Counted from the stretch's first letter, positions 53,064-62,006 are shown. The stretch: 64,000 bases of DNA from Alkalihalobacterium elongatum (GCF_019024285.1 NZ_WMKZ01000006.1:1-64000); one strand, 5' to 3'. The notes: generated from the letters alone by a model not told the origin. Made by a program: numbers and translations.

Positions 53064-54248
53064 TTATACGAGTACGTTTTCTTTTAATACTTCGTTAGCT
53101 TTCAATAGGGCTGCTCCTTTTTTAATTTCAGCCCCTTCTTCTAAAAGAATGTCTTCTAAGGCACTGATCATGAGCGTTACATTTGCTTGTTTAGCGTTGT
53201 ACCCCATCAATCCTATTCTCCATACTTTTCCTTTTAACTCCCCTAGGCCCCCACCAATTTCAAGATCGTATTTTTCTAGTAAACGCTTACGAACATTCGC
53301 ATCATTTACACCTTCAGGAATACAAACGGAAGTTAATTGGTGAAGACGATATTTTTTATCAACTAATAATTTTAGCCCCATCGCTTCTAGGCCTTGTTGA
53401 AGAGCTTCTCCATATAACGCATGACGTGCGTACACATTTTCTAATCCCTCATTAACAATTAATCGTAAAGATTCACGCAAAGAGTATGCCATCGTAATTG
53501 GGGCAGTATGGTGGTAAGAGCGCTCTTCCCCCCAATAACTAACAATCATAGATAAATCTAAATACCAACTTTGAACTTTTGTTTTTCGTTTATTCATAAC
53601 TTCTACAGCTCGATTACTCATCGTTACAGGAGCTAAACCAGGAGGTGCGCTTAAACATTTTTGTGTTCCACTATAAGCTGCATCAATTTTCAATTTATCA
53701 ATTTCAGTTGGACAGCCGCCAAGCGATGTAACCATATCACAAACGAGCAAAGCATCCGTATTATGTACATAATTACTAATTTGCTCTAATGGTTGTTTAA
53801 CGCCTGTTGACGTTTCTGCATGAACGACAGCGACGATTTTAGCATCAGGATGAGAAGTTAACGCTTCTTTTATTTTTTCTGGATCAATAATGTCTCCCCA
53901 TGGCGCTTTAACTTGTACCACTGTTGCACCGCAACGCTCGGCAACATCAACCATACGAGTCCCAAACAGACCATTTACACCGACGATTACTTTATCGCCT
54001 GGCTCGACTAAATTTACAAAAACAGTCTCCATACCAGCACTACCAGTACCACTCATTGCAATCGTTAATTTATTATCTGTTTGGTAAACTTTTCTAAGTA
54101 AATCCATCGTTTCATTCATTATCGTTAAAAACGCGGGATCTAGATGTCCTAGCAATGGAGTTGACATTGCACGTAAAACGTGAGGGTGAACATTACTTGG
54201 TCCTGGCCCCATTAATACTCGTTCTGGTGGAAATAATTCTGCTACCAT
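53064..54248 (-). CDS. Class-V aminotransferase (alanine/serine-glyoxylate type)
   Basis: This 394-residue PLP enzyme matches the alanine-glyoxylate aminotransferase family. [13 protein letters not shown] lies near 12-24, [12 protein letters not shown] near 65-76, the PLP Asp in DMVTSLGG, and the PLP lysine in [13 protein letters not shown] near 195. SYHHTAPI and the C-terminal IGLMGYNA are also typical. B. subtilis PucG (ureidoglycine-glyoxylate aminotransferase) belongs to the same group, but no purine catabolism genes are near. The ATG at 54248 follows TAGGAG; an upstream ATG at 54269 precedes the site. It is monocistronic. Confidence 0.88.
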   Translation of the reverse strand: MVAELFPPERVLMGPGPSNVHPHVLRAMSTPLLGHLDPAFLTIMNETMDLLRKVYQTDNKLTIAMSGTGSAGMETVFVNLVEPGDKVIVGVNGLFGTRMVDVAERCGATVVQVKAPWGDIIDPEKIKEALTSHPDAKIVAVVHAETSTGVKQPLEQISNYVHNTDALLVCDMVTSLGGCPTEIDKLKIDAAYSGTQKCLSAPPGLAPVTMSNRAVEVMNKRKTKVQSWYLDLSMIVSYWGEERSYHHTAPITMAYSLRESLRLIVNEGLENVYARHALYGEALQQGLEAMGLKLLVDKKYRLHQLTSVCIPEGVNDANVRKRLLEKYDLEIGGGLGELKGKVWRIGLMGYNAKQANVTLMISALEDILLEEGAEIKKGAALLKANEVLKENVLV

Positions 54249-54646
54249 TTGTTTCACACTCCTAAACATGATTTACTATTACAATACCATATTTTTAACA
54301 TTTCTCCTCTTATTTCTTATGTGAATTTTGACTGTTTAACGTCAAATTGCAGTACCTAGCATTATGTAACTGTTTTTTGACTTCTATCCTATTGTTTATT
54401 CTTAGCACCTTTATACAAAACCTTTATTAACATTAAATGTTGATTTTGTCCCTAAGATTAATGATTATCAATAACATTGTTTAACACAGCTAGAACAAAA
54501 AGCTCGATACAGCATGCCAATGATTTCAACGATATATCTTTACACACAATAAAAAAATAAATAATCTGGGATATCGCCTACACATGTAAAAGATAACTAA
54601 CATAACTTATTACTGTAAGATGAATTAATTTAAGGAGGTGCTTAGA
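54249..54646. other. Intergenic region between the aminotransferase and yjcZ-like gene
   Basis: This 398-bp region holds both divergent promoters. The right end carries a sigma-K-like promoter (54582-54609). A TGATTATCAATAACA segment near 54470 faintly resembles a Fur box but is incomplete. I see no structured RNA or open frame with a ribosome site in the rest. Confidence 0.45.
54582..54609 (+). promoter_or_regulatory. Putative sigma-K promoter of the yjcZ-like gene
   Basis: AC (54582-54583), a 17-bp spacer and CATAACTTA (54601-54609) match the mother-cell sigma-K consensus AC-N(16-17)-CATAnnnTA. It lies 37 bp before the start codon. The sequence match is exact, but the consensus is short, so this remains a prediction. 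Confidence 0.5.
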
Positions 54647-54733
54647 ATGGGACACACTTATGCAGGTGGTTTCACTCTAATTGTAGTATTGTTCATCTTG
54701 TTAATTATCGTTGGTGCAGCTTACACTTGGTAA
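54647..54733 (+). CDS. YjcZ-family sporulation peptide
   Basis: This 28-residue membrane peptide has a short Gly/Tyr start (MGHTYAGGF) and one hydrophobic helix (LIVVLFILLIIVGAAY), the standard form of YjcZ-family sporulation proteins. The ATG follows AAGGAGGTG. A sigma-K-like promoter lies upstream and an intrinsic terminator downstream. These peptides are numerous in spore-forming Bacillaceae and some have been found in the coat or mother-cell membrane; the function is not known. It is easily missed because of its size. Confidence 0.88.
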   Translation: MGHTYAGGFTLIVVLFILLIIVGAAYTW

Positions 54734-54737
54734 TAAG

Positions 54738-54802
54738 CAAAGCTTAGGTTCGATTTAGCCCCTGACATTCTCGTCTTAATGGGGCTAGGACCTAAAGCTA
54801 AA
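54738..54802 (+). terminator. Terminator of the yjcZ-like gene
   Basis: TAGCCCC and GGGGCTA form an inner stem (about 54756-54787). AGCTTAGGT and ACCTAAAGCT extend it outward through unpaired bases. There is no strong U tract, so efficiency is uncertain. Confidence 0.5.
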
Positions 54803-54850
54803 TAATAATCGAAAGAACGTAACATCCATGAATTGGTGATAGAAAAAGAA

Positions 54851-54874
54851 AGAGGCTGATATCCATCAGCCTCT
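54851..54874 (-). terminator. Terminator of ytzC-like gene
   Basis: AGAGGCTGAT (54851-54860) and ATCAGCCTCT (54865-54874) form a perfect 10-bp stem with a 4-base loop. On the minus strand TTCTTTTTC follows. Confidence 0.9.
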
Positions 54875-54881
54875 TCCTCAT

Positions 54882-55151
54882 TTAATAGTCAGATCTTTGT
54901 AAAATCATTTGATTTTGCATTTGGCGAATGCGTTGCTGTGCCCTACCTAGCTGCTCGCGTTGTTCTGCAGTTGCACTTCTTGAGATCGCTTCAATCTCTT
55001 GATTAATGTCTTCTAATTGTTGCTGAGCGGTAGTGTAGTCAGCGTCATCTCCTTCTTGAACTTGCATGCCTAAATTTAATTGTTCTTGAGCTTGTTCGAT
55101 TACCTCATTTGCTTTTAATAAATAAAAATCCACTTGTTGATGAATTGCCAC
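54882..55151 (-). CDS. ytzC: YtzC family protein (DUF2524)
   Basis: This 89-residue protein is fully helical, Gln/Glu-rich and likely a coiled-coil dimer. VDFYLLKANEVIEQAQEQLNLG at 8-29 and the C-terminal RQMQNQMIL match the YtzC (DUF2524) family of Bacillus. The ATG follows AGGAGGAAA. It is monocistronic with a strong terminator. The function is unknown. Confidence 0.85.
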   Translation of the reverse strand: MAIHQQVDFYLLKANEVIEQAQEQLNLGMQVQEGDDADYTTAQQQLEDINQEIEAISRSATAEQREQLGRAQQRIRQMQNQMILQRSDY

Positions 55152-55354
55152 ACCATTTCCTCCTCTTTACAATCACAGTCAATAATCTTAATTTGTCTTT
55201 TTTTAGCCAGTTTTATTCGTGTTTATAAGAATGAGTTTATCGGTACTATGTACCTTTCAGGGTGCTTCTTAATTTTTTCTATGATTAACTACATGGCTTA
55301 GAATGCTAAAATAAGTGTTGTAATTAGCGAGTATAGTGCATTTGATGACTGTAC

Positions 55355-56281
55355 CTATTCATTGGAACGGTATAAGGTATGTATATACGTATCGTACGCA
55401 ATGTAGGTGTTTGAAAATATTTGTCGGGCCTCTTCTTCTAATATATTTGACTGACCTTCGTACCTAGCACTAATATGATTTAATATTAATGTTTTTACTT
55501 TCGCAGTACTTGCTACTTTTGCAGCATCATACGCAGTAGAATGACCATATTGATGAGCCATTTCCTCGTTTTCCTTGCTAAAAGTCGCCTCGTGAATGAG
55601 TATATTTGCAGATGACGCTAGAGTTACAGAAGCTTCACAGGGCTTTGTATCGCCTAATACCGCAACAATCCTACCATTAATGTCGGGCCCTACATAATCA
55701 GCACCATCTATCCATTCTCCAGTATTTAACTGAACTCTTTCTTTCGCTTTTATTCTTTTATAGATAGGTCCAGGTGTAATTCCTTTTTTCTGTAATTTTT
55801 CTACTAACAATTCTCCACTTTGGGACTTTTCTTCTATACGAAACCCAAAAGTGGTCATAACGTGATCTAAGTAGAGACATCGCACTATAAAGTCTTCCTC
55901 TTCAAAGACAACACCCTCTTCAAGTTCTTGAATGTTTAATGGATAAAGCAAGGTTGTGTTTGAAATAGAGAGACTCTGTTCTATAAACCTTTTTATTCCC
56001 TTAGGACCATAGATAGTAAGAGATGTTTTTCCACCTTGGAAGGATCTACTACCAAGTAGTCCAGGTAAACCAAATATATGATCTCCATGTAGATGGGTAA
56101 TAAAAATTTTTTCAAGCCTACTCAATTTAAGCGATGATCGTAATATTTGCTGCTGTGTACCTTCTCCACAATCCACCATCCATAAAATTCCATTACGCTG
56201 TAAAAAACGGATGACAAGTGAACTAACATTTCGTTTGGTCGATGGCACCCCTGCCCCTGTTCCCAAAAAGTGAAATTCCAA
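55355..56281 (-). CDS. rnz: Ribonuclease Z
   Basis: This 308-residue zinc endonuclease trims the 3' trailer of tRNA precursors lacking an encoded CCA. FHFLGTGAGVPSTKRNVSSL opens the protein. The metallo-beta-lactamase motif THLHGDHIFGLPGLLGSR lies near 62-79, and the GDT metal ligand near 210. HEATF near 230, QYGHSTAYDAA and LNHISARY complete the set, and the exosite arm lies around 150-180 (KKGITPGPIYKRIKAKE). The length matches the short bacterial form. It is monocistronic. Confidence 0.95.
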   Translation of the reverse strand: MEFHFLGTGAGVPSTKRNVSSLVIRFLQRNGILWMVDCGEGTQQQILRSSLKLSRLEKIFITHLHGDHIFGLPGLLGSRSFQGGKTSLTIYGPKGIKRFIEQSLSISNTTLLYPLNIQELEEGVVFEEEDFIVRCLYLDHVMTTFGFRIEEKSQSGELLVEKLQKKGITPGPIYKRIKAKERVQLNTGEWIDGADYVGPDINGRIVAVLGDTKPCEASVTLASSANILIHEATFSKENEEMAHQYGHSTAYDAAKVASTAKVKTLILNHISARYEGQSNILEEEARQIFSNTYIAYDTYIHTLYRSNE

Positions 56282-56553
56282 CTATTTTCCCTCCAACAGG
56301 TAGTTTATTTGGAACTAATATTACCACAGGATTTGTTTTAGTAACAAAGTATGAAGACAAACTTATCTTGTTCTAACGATAGTTAATCCTCATAGAATAG
56401 CCATTAAAGTGAAATTTTCACAATCGTGTTTAAAGCTTCACACATGGAAATGGTAAAGTTAGTTTTGGAATTTTTGTCATCATTCATAGAGTTTACTTGA
56501 GATAAACTTTGGAACTCAAATATCCAAACAAAAAACAACTTAGGAGGAAGATG

Positions 56554-57813
56554 ATGGCTTTTTTACAACAAGCAACTGGAAAACTTTTGGCGTCTTCAGT
56601 CATTTTAAGTTCAGTAATGAATTTAGGTGTTAATGAAAAAACTTTTTCAGCTGAACCGAATTTAATTGCCCAAGAAAAAGTTTCCCAGAACTTCCCAACA
56701 TTACTTTTTGGTCAAGAGGATGAATCTGTTGTACAACTACAGGTTTTCTTATCTACCTTTAACTACTATACTGGAAAAGTTGATGGGTTATATGGGATAC
56801 TTACAAAACAAGCGGTGAGGAACTACCAAAGATCTCATTCATTAAAGGCTGATGGAATTGCGGGGAAGAAAACATTAAATCATCTATACCATGACAATAC
56901 AGACGTTTACAACACTATTAATTATAAGAACATGAGTAACTCGGATACATATATTGAAGGTGCCAACGATGTTACATCAGTACTTCTTTCGGCAGAACCT
57001 TCGAAAACATTAACCAAAATATCTGAACTTTCTTCAGACCTCACACTAAAAATGGGGGATAAAGGTAAAGCAGTCATACTTATTCAAGAAAAGCTCTCAA
57101 AATTAGGTTATCATGAACACATTGATGGGATTTACGGACCTAAGACAAAATTGGCAATTACACACTATCAAAAAGCTCATCAACTAACTGCTGACGGTAT
57201 AGCTGGACCAGAAACGATAAAGCATATAAATGCTGAGAAGGAGAAAAAAACTTATCTCGCATATAAAAGGACATTGCAACAGAGCCCAACACAACCTAGT
57301 GAAAGCGAACCAAATGTTATAACTTTAGAAAATAATACAATACAAGTTGAAAGTACTGTAAGTTCTAATGAAAGTACTACAAATGTTGACGTAGACAATG
57401 AGACCGACACCTCACATACAGAATTAAATGAAGTTGAAGAATCAAAAGTAGCAACAGCTAATTCTTCTGTTATTTCTACAGCTAAGTCCTTAATAGGAAC
57501 ACCTTACAAGTGGGGGGGAACTTCAAGGTCTGGTTTTGATTGTAGTGGCTATTTACAATATGTATATAAACAACACGGTAAATCTATCCCTCGAACTACT
57601 TCTGCCATTTGGGGTGCTAGTTCTTCAACTTCAAACCCACAACCAGGTGATCTTGTCTTTTTTACAACTTATAAGTCTGGTCCTTCACATGTTGGAATCT
57701 ATCTTGGTAGCCAACAATTTGTTCACGCAAGTTCTTCGTCTGGGGTAACAATAAGTAGTATAGACGGATCTTACTGGGATTCCCGTTACCTAGGTGCACG
57801 AACACTCAACTAA
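56554..57813 (+). CDS. Peptidoglycan endopeptidase: two PG-binding domains plus NlpC/P60
   Basis: This 419-residue exported enzyme has a signal segment (about 1-33), two PG_binding_1 domains (about 50-112 and 180-232, each with YYTGKVDGLYG or EHIDGIYG), a Ser/Thr/Glu-rich linker, and a C-terminal NlpC/P60 domain (about 305-419). The catalytic Cys is in FDCSGYLQYVY, the His in SHVGIYLG and the third residue in FVHASSS. It cleaves D-glutamyl-diaminopimelate bonds in stem peptides. The second of two adjacent ATGs (56554) is best placed after AGGAGG. It is monocistronic; relatives include LytE/LytF/CwlS. Confidence 0.9.
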   Translation: MAFLQQATGKLLASSVILSSVMNLGVNEKTFSAEPNLIAQEKVSQNFPTLLFGQEDESVVQLQVFLSTFNYYTGKVDGLYGILTKQAVRNYQRSHSLKADGIAGKKTLNHLYHDNTDVYNTINYKNMSNSDTYIEGANDVTSVLLSAEPSKTLTKISELSSDLTLKMGDKGKAVILIQEKLSKLGYHEHIDGIYGPKTKLAITHYQKAHQLTADGIAGPETIKHINAEKEKKTYLAYKRTLQQSPTQPSESEPNVITLENNTIQVESTVSSNESTTNVDVDNETDTSHTELNEVEESKVATANSSVISTAKSLIGTPYKWGGTSRSGFDCSGYLQYVYKQHGKSIPRTTSAIWGASSSTSNPQPGDLVFFTTYKSGPSHVGIYLGSQQFVHASSSSGVTISSIDGSYWDSRYLGARTLN

Positions 57814-57837
57814 AAGCAGGAGCCCTAAACATAGAAG

Positions 57838-57873
57838 AGCGGAAGTTCGACAATGAAGTCACTTCCGCTTTTT
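57838..57873. terminator. Bidirectional terminator between the endopeptidase and yitT-like genes
   Basis: AGCGGAAGT (57838-57846) and ACTTCCGCT (57861-57869) form a perfect 9-bp stem with a 14-base loop, and TTTT follows on the plus strand. It also lies just past the stop of the convergent gene. Confidence 0.85.
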
Positions 57874-57880
57874 AATCATT

Positions 57881-58519
57881 TCATTCATGTACTTGTGATG
57901 AAATATTAGTTGAAAACTGGGACTCCTCTTCCTGAACTTGCTTTGCATTAATTGGACTCTTTTTGTAACGTCCAATAATAGAGCTTGCAATAAATATTGC
58001 ACCTACTGAAAGTAATGCATTGGACCAGCCAACTAAGATCCCTGCTAGAAAAATGATAAGGAAATCACTAGCAAAAATGGTATAACCACGATTAATCTCG
58101 AACTTCTGATCTAGATATAAAGCGAGAATGTGTATTCCTCCAAGGGAAGATCCATTATTTAACACCAGTGTTACTCCAATTCCAATGAATACTCCAGCTA
58201 CAATGGTTGCAAACCAATCTGGAAAAGGTGTGACTTGGAAAATTTGGAACCATTCACTAATGAATGAAATTGCAGTAATGGAAATTAAACTTGAGATCGT
58301 AAACCTCATGCCAAGTTTTTGAATGGAAATAATAAAAAACGGTAAGTTTACTAGGAAAAATAAAATTCCCCATGACCAATTCGTCATAAAGTCTAAGATT
58401 GTTGCAACTCCTGCGGTACCACCAAAAGTAAAATGATGGATGGCTAATATTCTTAGCCCTAAAGAAGTTACAAACAACCCTATTATAATAAATAACCAAC
58501 GTGTTATTAAATGGTTCAA
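57881..58519 (-). CDS. YitT family membrane protein
   Basis: This 212-residue protein has about six membrane helices in the YitT membrane (DUF161) arrangement. FTFGGTAGVATIL near 30-42, WGILFFLVNLPFF near 49-61, and GSSLGGIHILALYL near 122-135 carry the glycine-rich family motifs. The cytoplasmic DUF2179 domain found in most YitT proteins is absent. The tail is a short charged segment. The function is unknown. It is divergent from hcp. Confidence 0.85.
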   Translation of the reverse strand: MNHLITRWLFIIIGLFVTSLGLRILAIHHFTFGGTAGVATILDFMTNWSWGILFFLVNLPFFIISIQKLGMRFTISSLISITAISFISEWFQIFQVTPFPDWFATIVAGVFIGIGVTLVLNNGSSLGGIHILALYLDQKFEINRGYTIFASDFLIIFLAGILVGWSNALLSVGAIFIASSIIGRYKKSPINAKQVQEEESQFSTNISSQVHE

Positions 58520-58669
58520 TGTTATTCTCTCCTTCTATGTATCTAATATTAACAATACGCAAATCTACTAAACTTTTCAATGCATATAGATGAATATTTA
58601 TAAGTTAGAAAACTATAAATTTTCTAATTAATTACATTTACTTGACAAAATTGTGAAATTTGAAAGGAG

Positions 58670-58712
58670 TGTGATTTTTATCACAGTATGTTTTTACCCA
58701 GTCATTTAATAT
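58670..58712 (+). promoter_or_regulatory. Fnr-type site and promoter of hcp
   Basis: TGTGATTTTTATCACA (58670-58685) is a perfect TGTGA-N6-TCACA palindrome, the Bacillus Fnr consensus. TAATAT (58707-58712) lies at the distance expected for a -10 box if the site is centred at about -41.5. This is the geometry of a class II Fnr-activated promoter. Crp/CcpA-like proteins could bind a similar half-site, but hcp is a classic anaerobic gene. Confidence 0.85.
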
Positions 58713-58749
58713 GTATTTAAAATACACGTTTATATATGGAGGGATCTTA

Positions 58750-60042
58750 ATGTTTTGTCACCAATGTGAACAAACACCTACTGGCGGCTGTAAGATCGTT
58801 GGCGTTTGTGGAAAAAATGAAGATATTGCTAGCTTACAAGATACTATTGTTTTTGCTTTAAAAGGGATTGCTGCTTATGCAACTCATGCAAGACAATTGG
58901 GATATTCAGATCCAGAGGTTGATAAAGTAACACATGAAGCACTTTATATGACACTAACGAACTCAAACTTTAATATGCAGGAGCATATTGAGATGGCATT
59001 AAAAGTTGGGAATGCTGCTGTGAGGATCATGGAGCTTTTAGACCGAGCACACACAGATCGCCTAGGAATTCCACAGCCCATTACTGTCAGTCAAAACAAA
59101 ATTGAAGGAAAAGCCATTATTGTTACAGGCCACAACCTTCTCGCCCTTGAAGAGCTTTTAAAACAGTCTGAAGGTAAAGGGATAAACATATACACTCACT
59201 CTGAAATGTTACCAGCACACGGTTATCCAGAGCTTAAGAAATACTCTCATTTAAAAGGTAACATCGGTAAAGCTTGGTTTGATCAACGCCGATTATTCGA
59301 GAAATTTCCAGGCGCTATCCTCGCAACTACAAACTGTGTAATGCCGATAAAGGGTAGTTATTCGGACCGTTTTTATTCATATGATATTGCTGGGTTAGAA
59401 GGTGTTCATAAAATTGAGAATGACGACTTCTCTGACTTAATTGAAAAAGCATTGGAACTACCTAGTGCAAATGTAGACAGTGAAGACACATTAACAACTG
59501 GGTTTCACCATGAAACAGTTATCGGGTTGGCACCTGAGATAATAGATGCCGTTAAAGCTGGACAAATAAAACGCTTCTTCGTAATCGCTGGGTGTGATGC
59601 ACCTGGTCCTGGCGGTAATTATTATCGGGAACTAGCTACCTCGCTTCCAAACGATACAGTTATATTAACGACGTCCTGTGGAAAATTCCGCTTTAATGAT
59701 GTTGAATACGGAACAATACCAGGTACTAGTATCCCTAGATTTGTCGACTTAGGTCAGTGCAATAACTCTGTTTCTACTGTTAAAATTGCGATGGCTCTAG
59801 CAGATGCGTTTGGCTGTGAGGTTAATGAATTACCTGTAAGCATCGTACTATCATGGTTTGAACAAAAAGCTGTCGCTATCCTACTAGGTCTCTTTAGTCT
59901 AGGCATTAAAGACATTCGTATCGGTCCCAAGCCACCAGAATTTATTACACCAGGTGTGTTAAACGTACTCCAAGAAGCATTCAACCTACAACTCATCACT
60001 AACGCAAAAGATGATATGGAAAGCATGCTAGCCCTCAATTAA
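58750..60042 (+). CDS. hcp: Hydroxylamine reductase (hybrid cluster protein)
   Basis: This 430-residue enzyme carries a cubane and a hybrid Fe-S-O cluster. The N-terminal cysteines C3, C6, C14 and C20 (CHQCEQTPTGGCKIVGVCGK) bind the cubane. Further ligands appear in ATTNCVMP, AGCDAPGPGGNYY, TTSCGKFRFND and DLGQCNNS, plus the Glu of the hybrid cluster. Hcp reduces hydroxylamine or nitric oxide in nitrosative stress under anoxia. The ATG at 58750 follows GGAGGG; an upstream in-frame ATG has no ribosome site. Control by an Fnr site and anaerobic induction are inferred from the palindrome. The hcr reductase gene is not adjacent. Confidence 0.95.
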   Translation: MFCHQCEQTPTGGCKIVGVCGKNEDIASLQDTIVFALKGIAAYATHARQLGYSDPEVDKVTHEALYMTLTNSNFNMQEHIEMALKVGNAAVRIMELLDRAHTDRLGIPQPITVSQNKIEGKAIIVTGHNLLALEELLKQSEGKGINIYTHSEMLPAHGYPELKKYSHLKGNIGKAWFDQRRLFEKFPGAILATTNCVMPIKGSYSDRFYSYDIAGLEGVHKIENDDFSDLIEKALELPSANVDSEDTLTTGFHHETVIGLAPEIIDAVKAGQIKRFFVIAGCDAPGPGGNYYRELATSLPNDTVILTTSCGKFRFNDVEYGTIPGTSIPRFVDLGQCNNSVSTVKIAMALADAFGCEVNELPVSIVLSWFEQKAVAILLGLFSLGIKDIRIGPKPPEFITPGVLNVLQEAFNLQLITNAKDDMESMLALN

Positions 60043-60054
60043 TTGCGGATTAGT

Positions 60055-60092
60055 CAAAAAAAAGAAAGGTGCCTGGCACCTTTCTTTTTTTT
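60055..60092. terminator. Terminator of hcp with GGTGCCTGGCACC core
   Basis: AAAGAAAGGTGCC and GGCACCTTTCTTT surround a single T (about 60061-60087), with eight Ts at the end. The core GGTGCCTGGCACC (60068-60080) is the same palindrome as in the terminator at 33669-33718. Confidence 0.92.
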
Positions 60093-60144
60093 GAAAAGTT
60101 TTTTTCGTTGTTTGTAGTAGACAGCTTTAGATTTTACTTATCAA

Positions 60145-61392
60145 TTATATAAGTAAATTAAACAAGCTTTCATTTTTATTAATTTCATCGTAATCAAAGC
60201 CTTTTTTATTTAGTCGATCGATAAATAAGTGATAATCTTCATCCCTTTTTAATTCAATCCCGACTAAAGCAGGACCATTTGCTTTATTATTTTTCTTCGT
60301 ATACTCAAACCTTGTAATATCATCATCTGGTCCCAAAACGTCTTCAATAAATTCACGAAGAGCACCAGCTCGTTGCGGGAACTGAATGATAAAGTAATGT
60401 TGTAAACCTTCATAAATCAATGAACGTTCCCTCATTTCCTGCATTCTACCGATATCGTTGTTTCCGCCACTCACTATACATACGACCGTTTTTCCTTTTA
60501 TTTCATCTTTATAAAAATCAAGTGCTGAAATCGGCATTGCCCCTGCTGGTTCAGCTACAATTGCGTTTTGGTTGTAAAGCTCTAGGATCGTTGTACAGAT
60601 TTTTCCTTCTGGAACTAAAACAATATCATCTAATACATGCTGGCAAATTTCAAATGGAAGCTGCCCTACTTTTTTAACAGCTGCTCCGTCTACGAATTTG
60701 TCGATTTTTTCAAGCTCTACGACTTGACCAGCATCAATTGAGTTTTTCATACCTGGTGCTCCTGCAGGCTCTGCCCCAATAATTTTCGTCTTAGGACTAA
60801 TACTCTTAATGTACGTTCCTACACCAGATATTAACCCGCCCCCTCCAATTGAACTAAATAAGTAATCTATCTTCTCCTCGATATCATTCATAATCTCCAT
60901 ACCGACAGTTCCTTGCCCAGCTATAATTTTTTCCTGATCAAAGGGGTGAATAAATGCCATTTTATGTTCGGTACTATATTTCATCGCTTCATTAAAAGAG
61001 TCATCAAAGGTATCTCCGGTCAACATTACTTCGACATACTCTTTCCCAAAGAACTTTACTTGATCAACTTTTTGGCGGGGTGTAGTAGAGGGCATAAAAA
61101 TTTTCCCTTTAATTTTTAACGTTCGACATGAGTAGGCTACACCTTGCGCATGATTTCCTGCACTTGCACATACAACACCATTTTCAAGCTCTTCTTTCGG
61201 ATGGCTTTGAATTTGATAATAGGCCCCTCTTATTTTAAACGAGCGGACAACTTGTAAGTCCTCTCTTTTTAAATAAACATTACATTGATATCTTTCAGAT
61301 AAAACTTGGTCCTTCTGTAAAGGCGTGTGAAATACTACATCCTTTAAAGTTTGATTAGCAATAATAATATCTTCTATATTAATTTTCCCCAT
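60145..61392 (-). CDS. ilvA: Threonine ammonia-lyase (threonine dehydratase)
   Basis: This 415-residue PLP enzyme converts threonine to 2-oxobutyrate, the first step of isoleucine synthesis. The PLP lysine lies in RSFKIRGAYYQ (about 52-62), then SAGNHAQGVAYSC near 77-89, the glycine loop SSIGGGGLISG near 182-192, and VSGGNND near 307. The C-terminal ACT-like regulatory part (about 330-415) is the single-ACT Bacillus type of 410-422 residues. It is monocistronic. The leader region carries a nested dyad (61428-61539) rather than a T-box. Confidence 0.94.
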   Translation of the reverse strand: MGKINIEDIIIANQTLKDVVFHTPLQKDQVLSERYQCNVYLKREDLQVVRSFKIRGAYYQIQSHPKEELENGVVCASAGNHAQGVAYSCRTLKIKGKIFMPSTTPRQKVDQVKFFGKEYVEVMLTGDTFDDSFNEAMKYSTEHKMAFIHPFDQEKIIAGQGTVGMEIMNDIEEKIDYLFSSIGGGGLISGVGTYIKSISPKTKIIGAEPAGAPGMKNSIDAGQVVELEKIDKFVDGAAVKKVGQLPFEICQHVLDDIVLVPEGKICTTILELYNQNAIVAEPAGAMPISALDFYKDEIKGKTVVCIVSGGNNDIGRMQEMRERSLIYEGLQHYFIIQFPQRAGALREFIEDVLGPDDDITRFEYTKKNNKANGPALVGIELKRDEDYHLFIDRLNKKGFDYDEINKNESLFNLLI

Positions 61393-61427
61393 CGTGTGTA
61401 TCCCTTTCTGCAGTTAGAAATATTATT

Positions 61428-61539
61428 AGGTTGTCTACATAATCTATTGTCTAGCCCTTCATTATAGATAAAATACCTATAGGTACTGAGCAAACTAAAT
61501 GATTGTTAGTACGAGGTTTAGACACTCTTTAGACAGCCT
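61428..61539. repeat. Nested dyad element upstream of ilvA
   Basis: The outer arms AGGTTGTCTA (61428-61437) and TAGACAGCCT (61530-61539) pair with one mismatch. The inner arms TGTCTAG (61448-61454) and TTTAGACA (61517-61524) share TGTCTA. The centre is a palindrome TACCTATAGGTA (61474-61485), so symmetry extends from ends to middle. It may be an ilvA leader RNA, a regulatory site or a small mobile element. The remaining part of this 323-bp gap shows no gene. Confidence 0.5.
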
Positions 61540-61715
61540 CTTGGCCGAACAAATATCCTTTAACATCTTATCATAAGTTCACCACTTTGAAAAATCTTTT
61601 CAAGGCAATTTATATTGCGAATCCCTTTGTAGAAAACTATAATGTAAATGTTGGTATCATTTGTAATGACAGCGTTGTTCTGTCATAATTATGTTTAAAA
61701 AGGGGTGGAACGAAA

Positions 61716-61916
61716 ATGATCAAAAAGTTAACTATGCTTACAGCGTTCTTATTTACTGTACTGCTTATACCAGTTTCTTCTGTATTAGCTGCAGGAGGAG
61801 GAGAGGCTGCTGAAGGTGCTGCTGAACCATCTGGTTTAATCCTGACTTCATTAGCAATTCTTTCTTTTGTTACATTGGTTTATATGATTTTTCTTAACCT
61901 TACAGATCACAATTAA
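61716..61916 (+). CDS. Small exported or membrane protein
   Basis: This 66-residue protein has a signal-peptide-like N-terminus ending about residue 25 (SSVLAAGG), a short Gly/Ala/Glu-rich segment, and a second hydrophobic helix (LILTSLAILSFVTLVYMIFLNLT). The ATG follows AAGGGGTGG and the gene has its own terminator. It may be a small single-helix membrane protein after signal cleavage. I do not recognise a family. Confidence 0.7.
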   Translation: MIKKLTMLTAFLFTVLLIPVSSVLAAGGGEAAEGAAEPSGLILTSLAILSFVTLVYMIFLNLTDHN

Positions 61917-61944
61917 TTTTCTTCCTTACATAAAGGACACTAAG

Positions 61945-61974
61945 ACGAGCGCGACCTTTCGCGTTCGTTTTTTA
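61945..61974 (+). terminator. Terminator after the small exported protein
   Basis: ACGAGCGCGA (61945-61954) pairs with TCGCGTTCGT (61959-61968) with one mismatch, followed by TTTTT. Confidence 0.85.
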
Positions 61975-62006
61975 TCGGTCACCTGCAACACGAAGGAGGC
62001 AATTAA

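Noticed and set aside
54465-54485. Possible Fur box TGATTATCAATAACA
   Set aside because: Only one half is close to the consensus and neither neighbouring gene is iron-related.
61393-61715. Possible T-box leader for ilvA
   Set aside because: The conserved T-box sequence (AGGGTGGNACCGCG) and a following terminator are absent on the ilvA strand.
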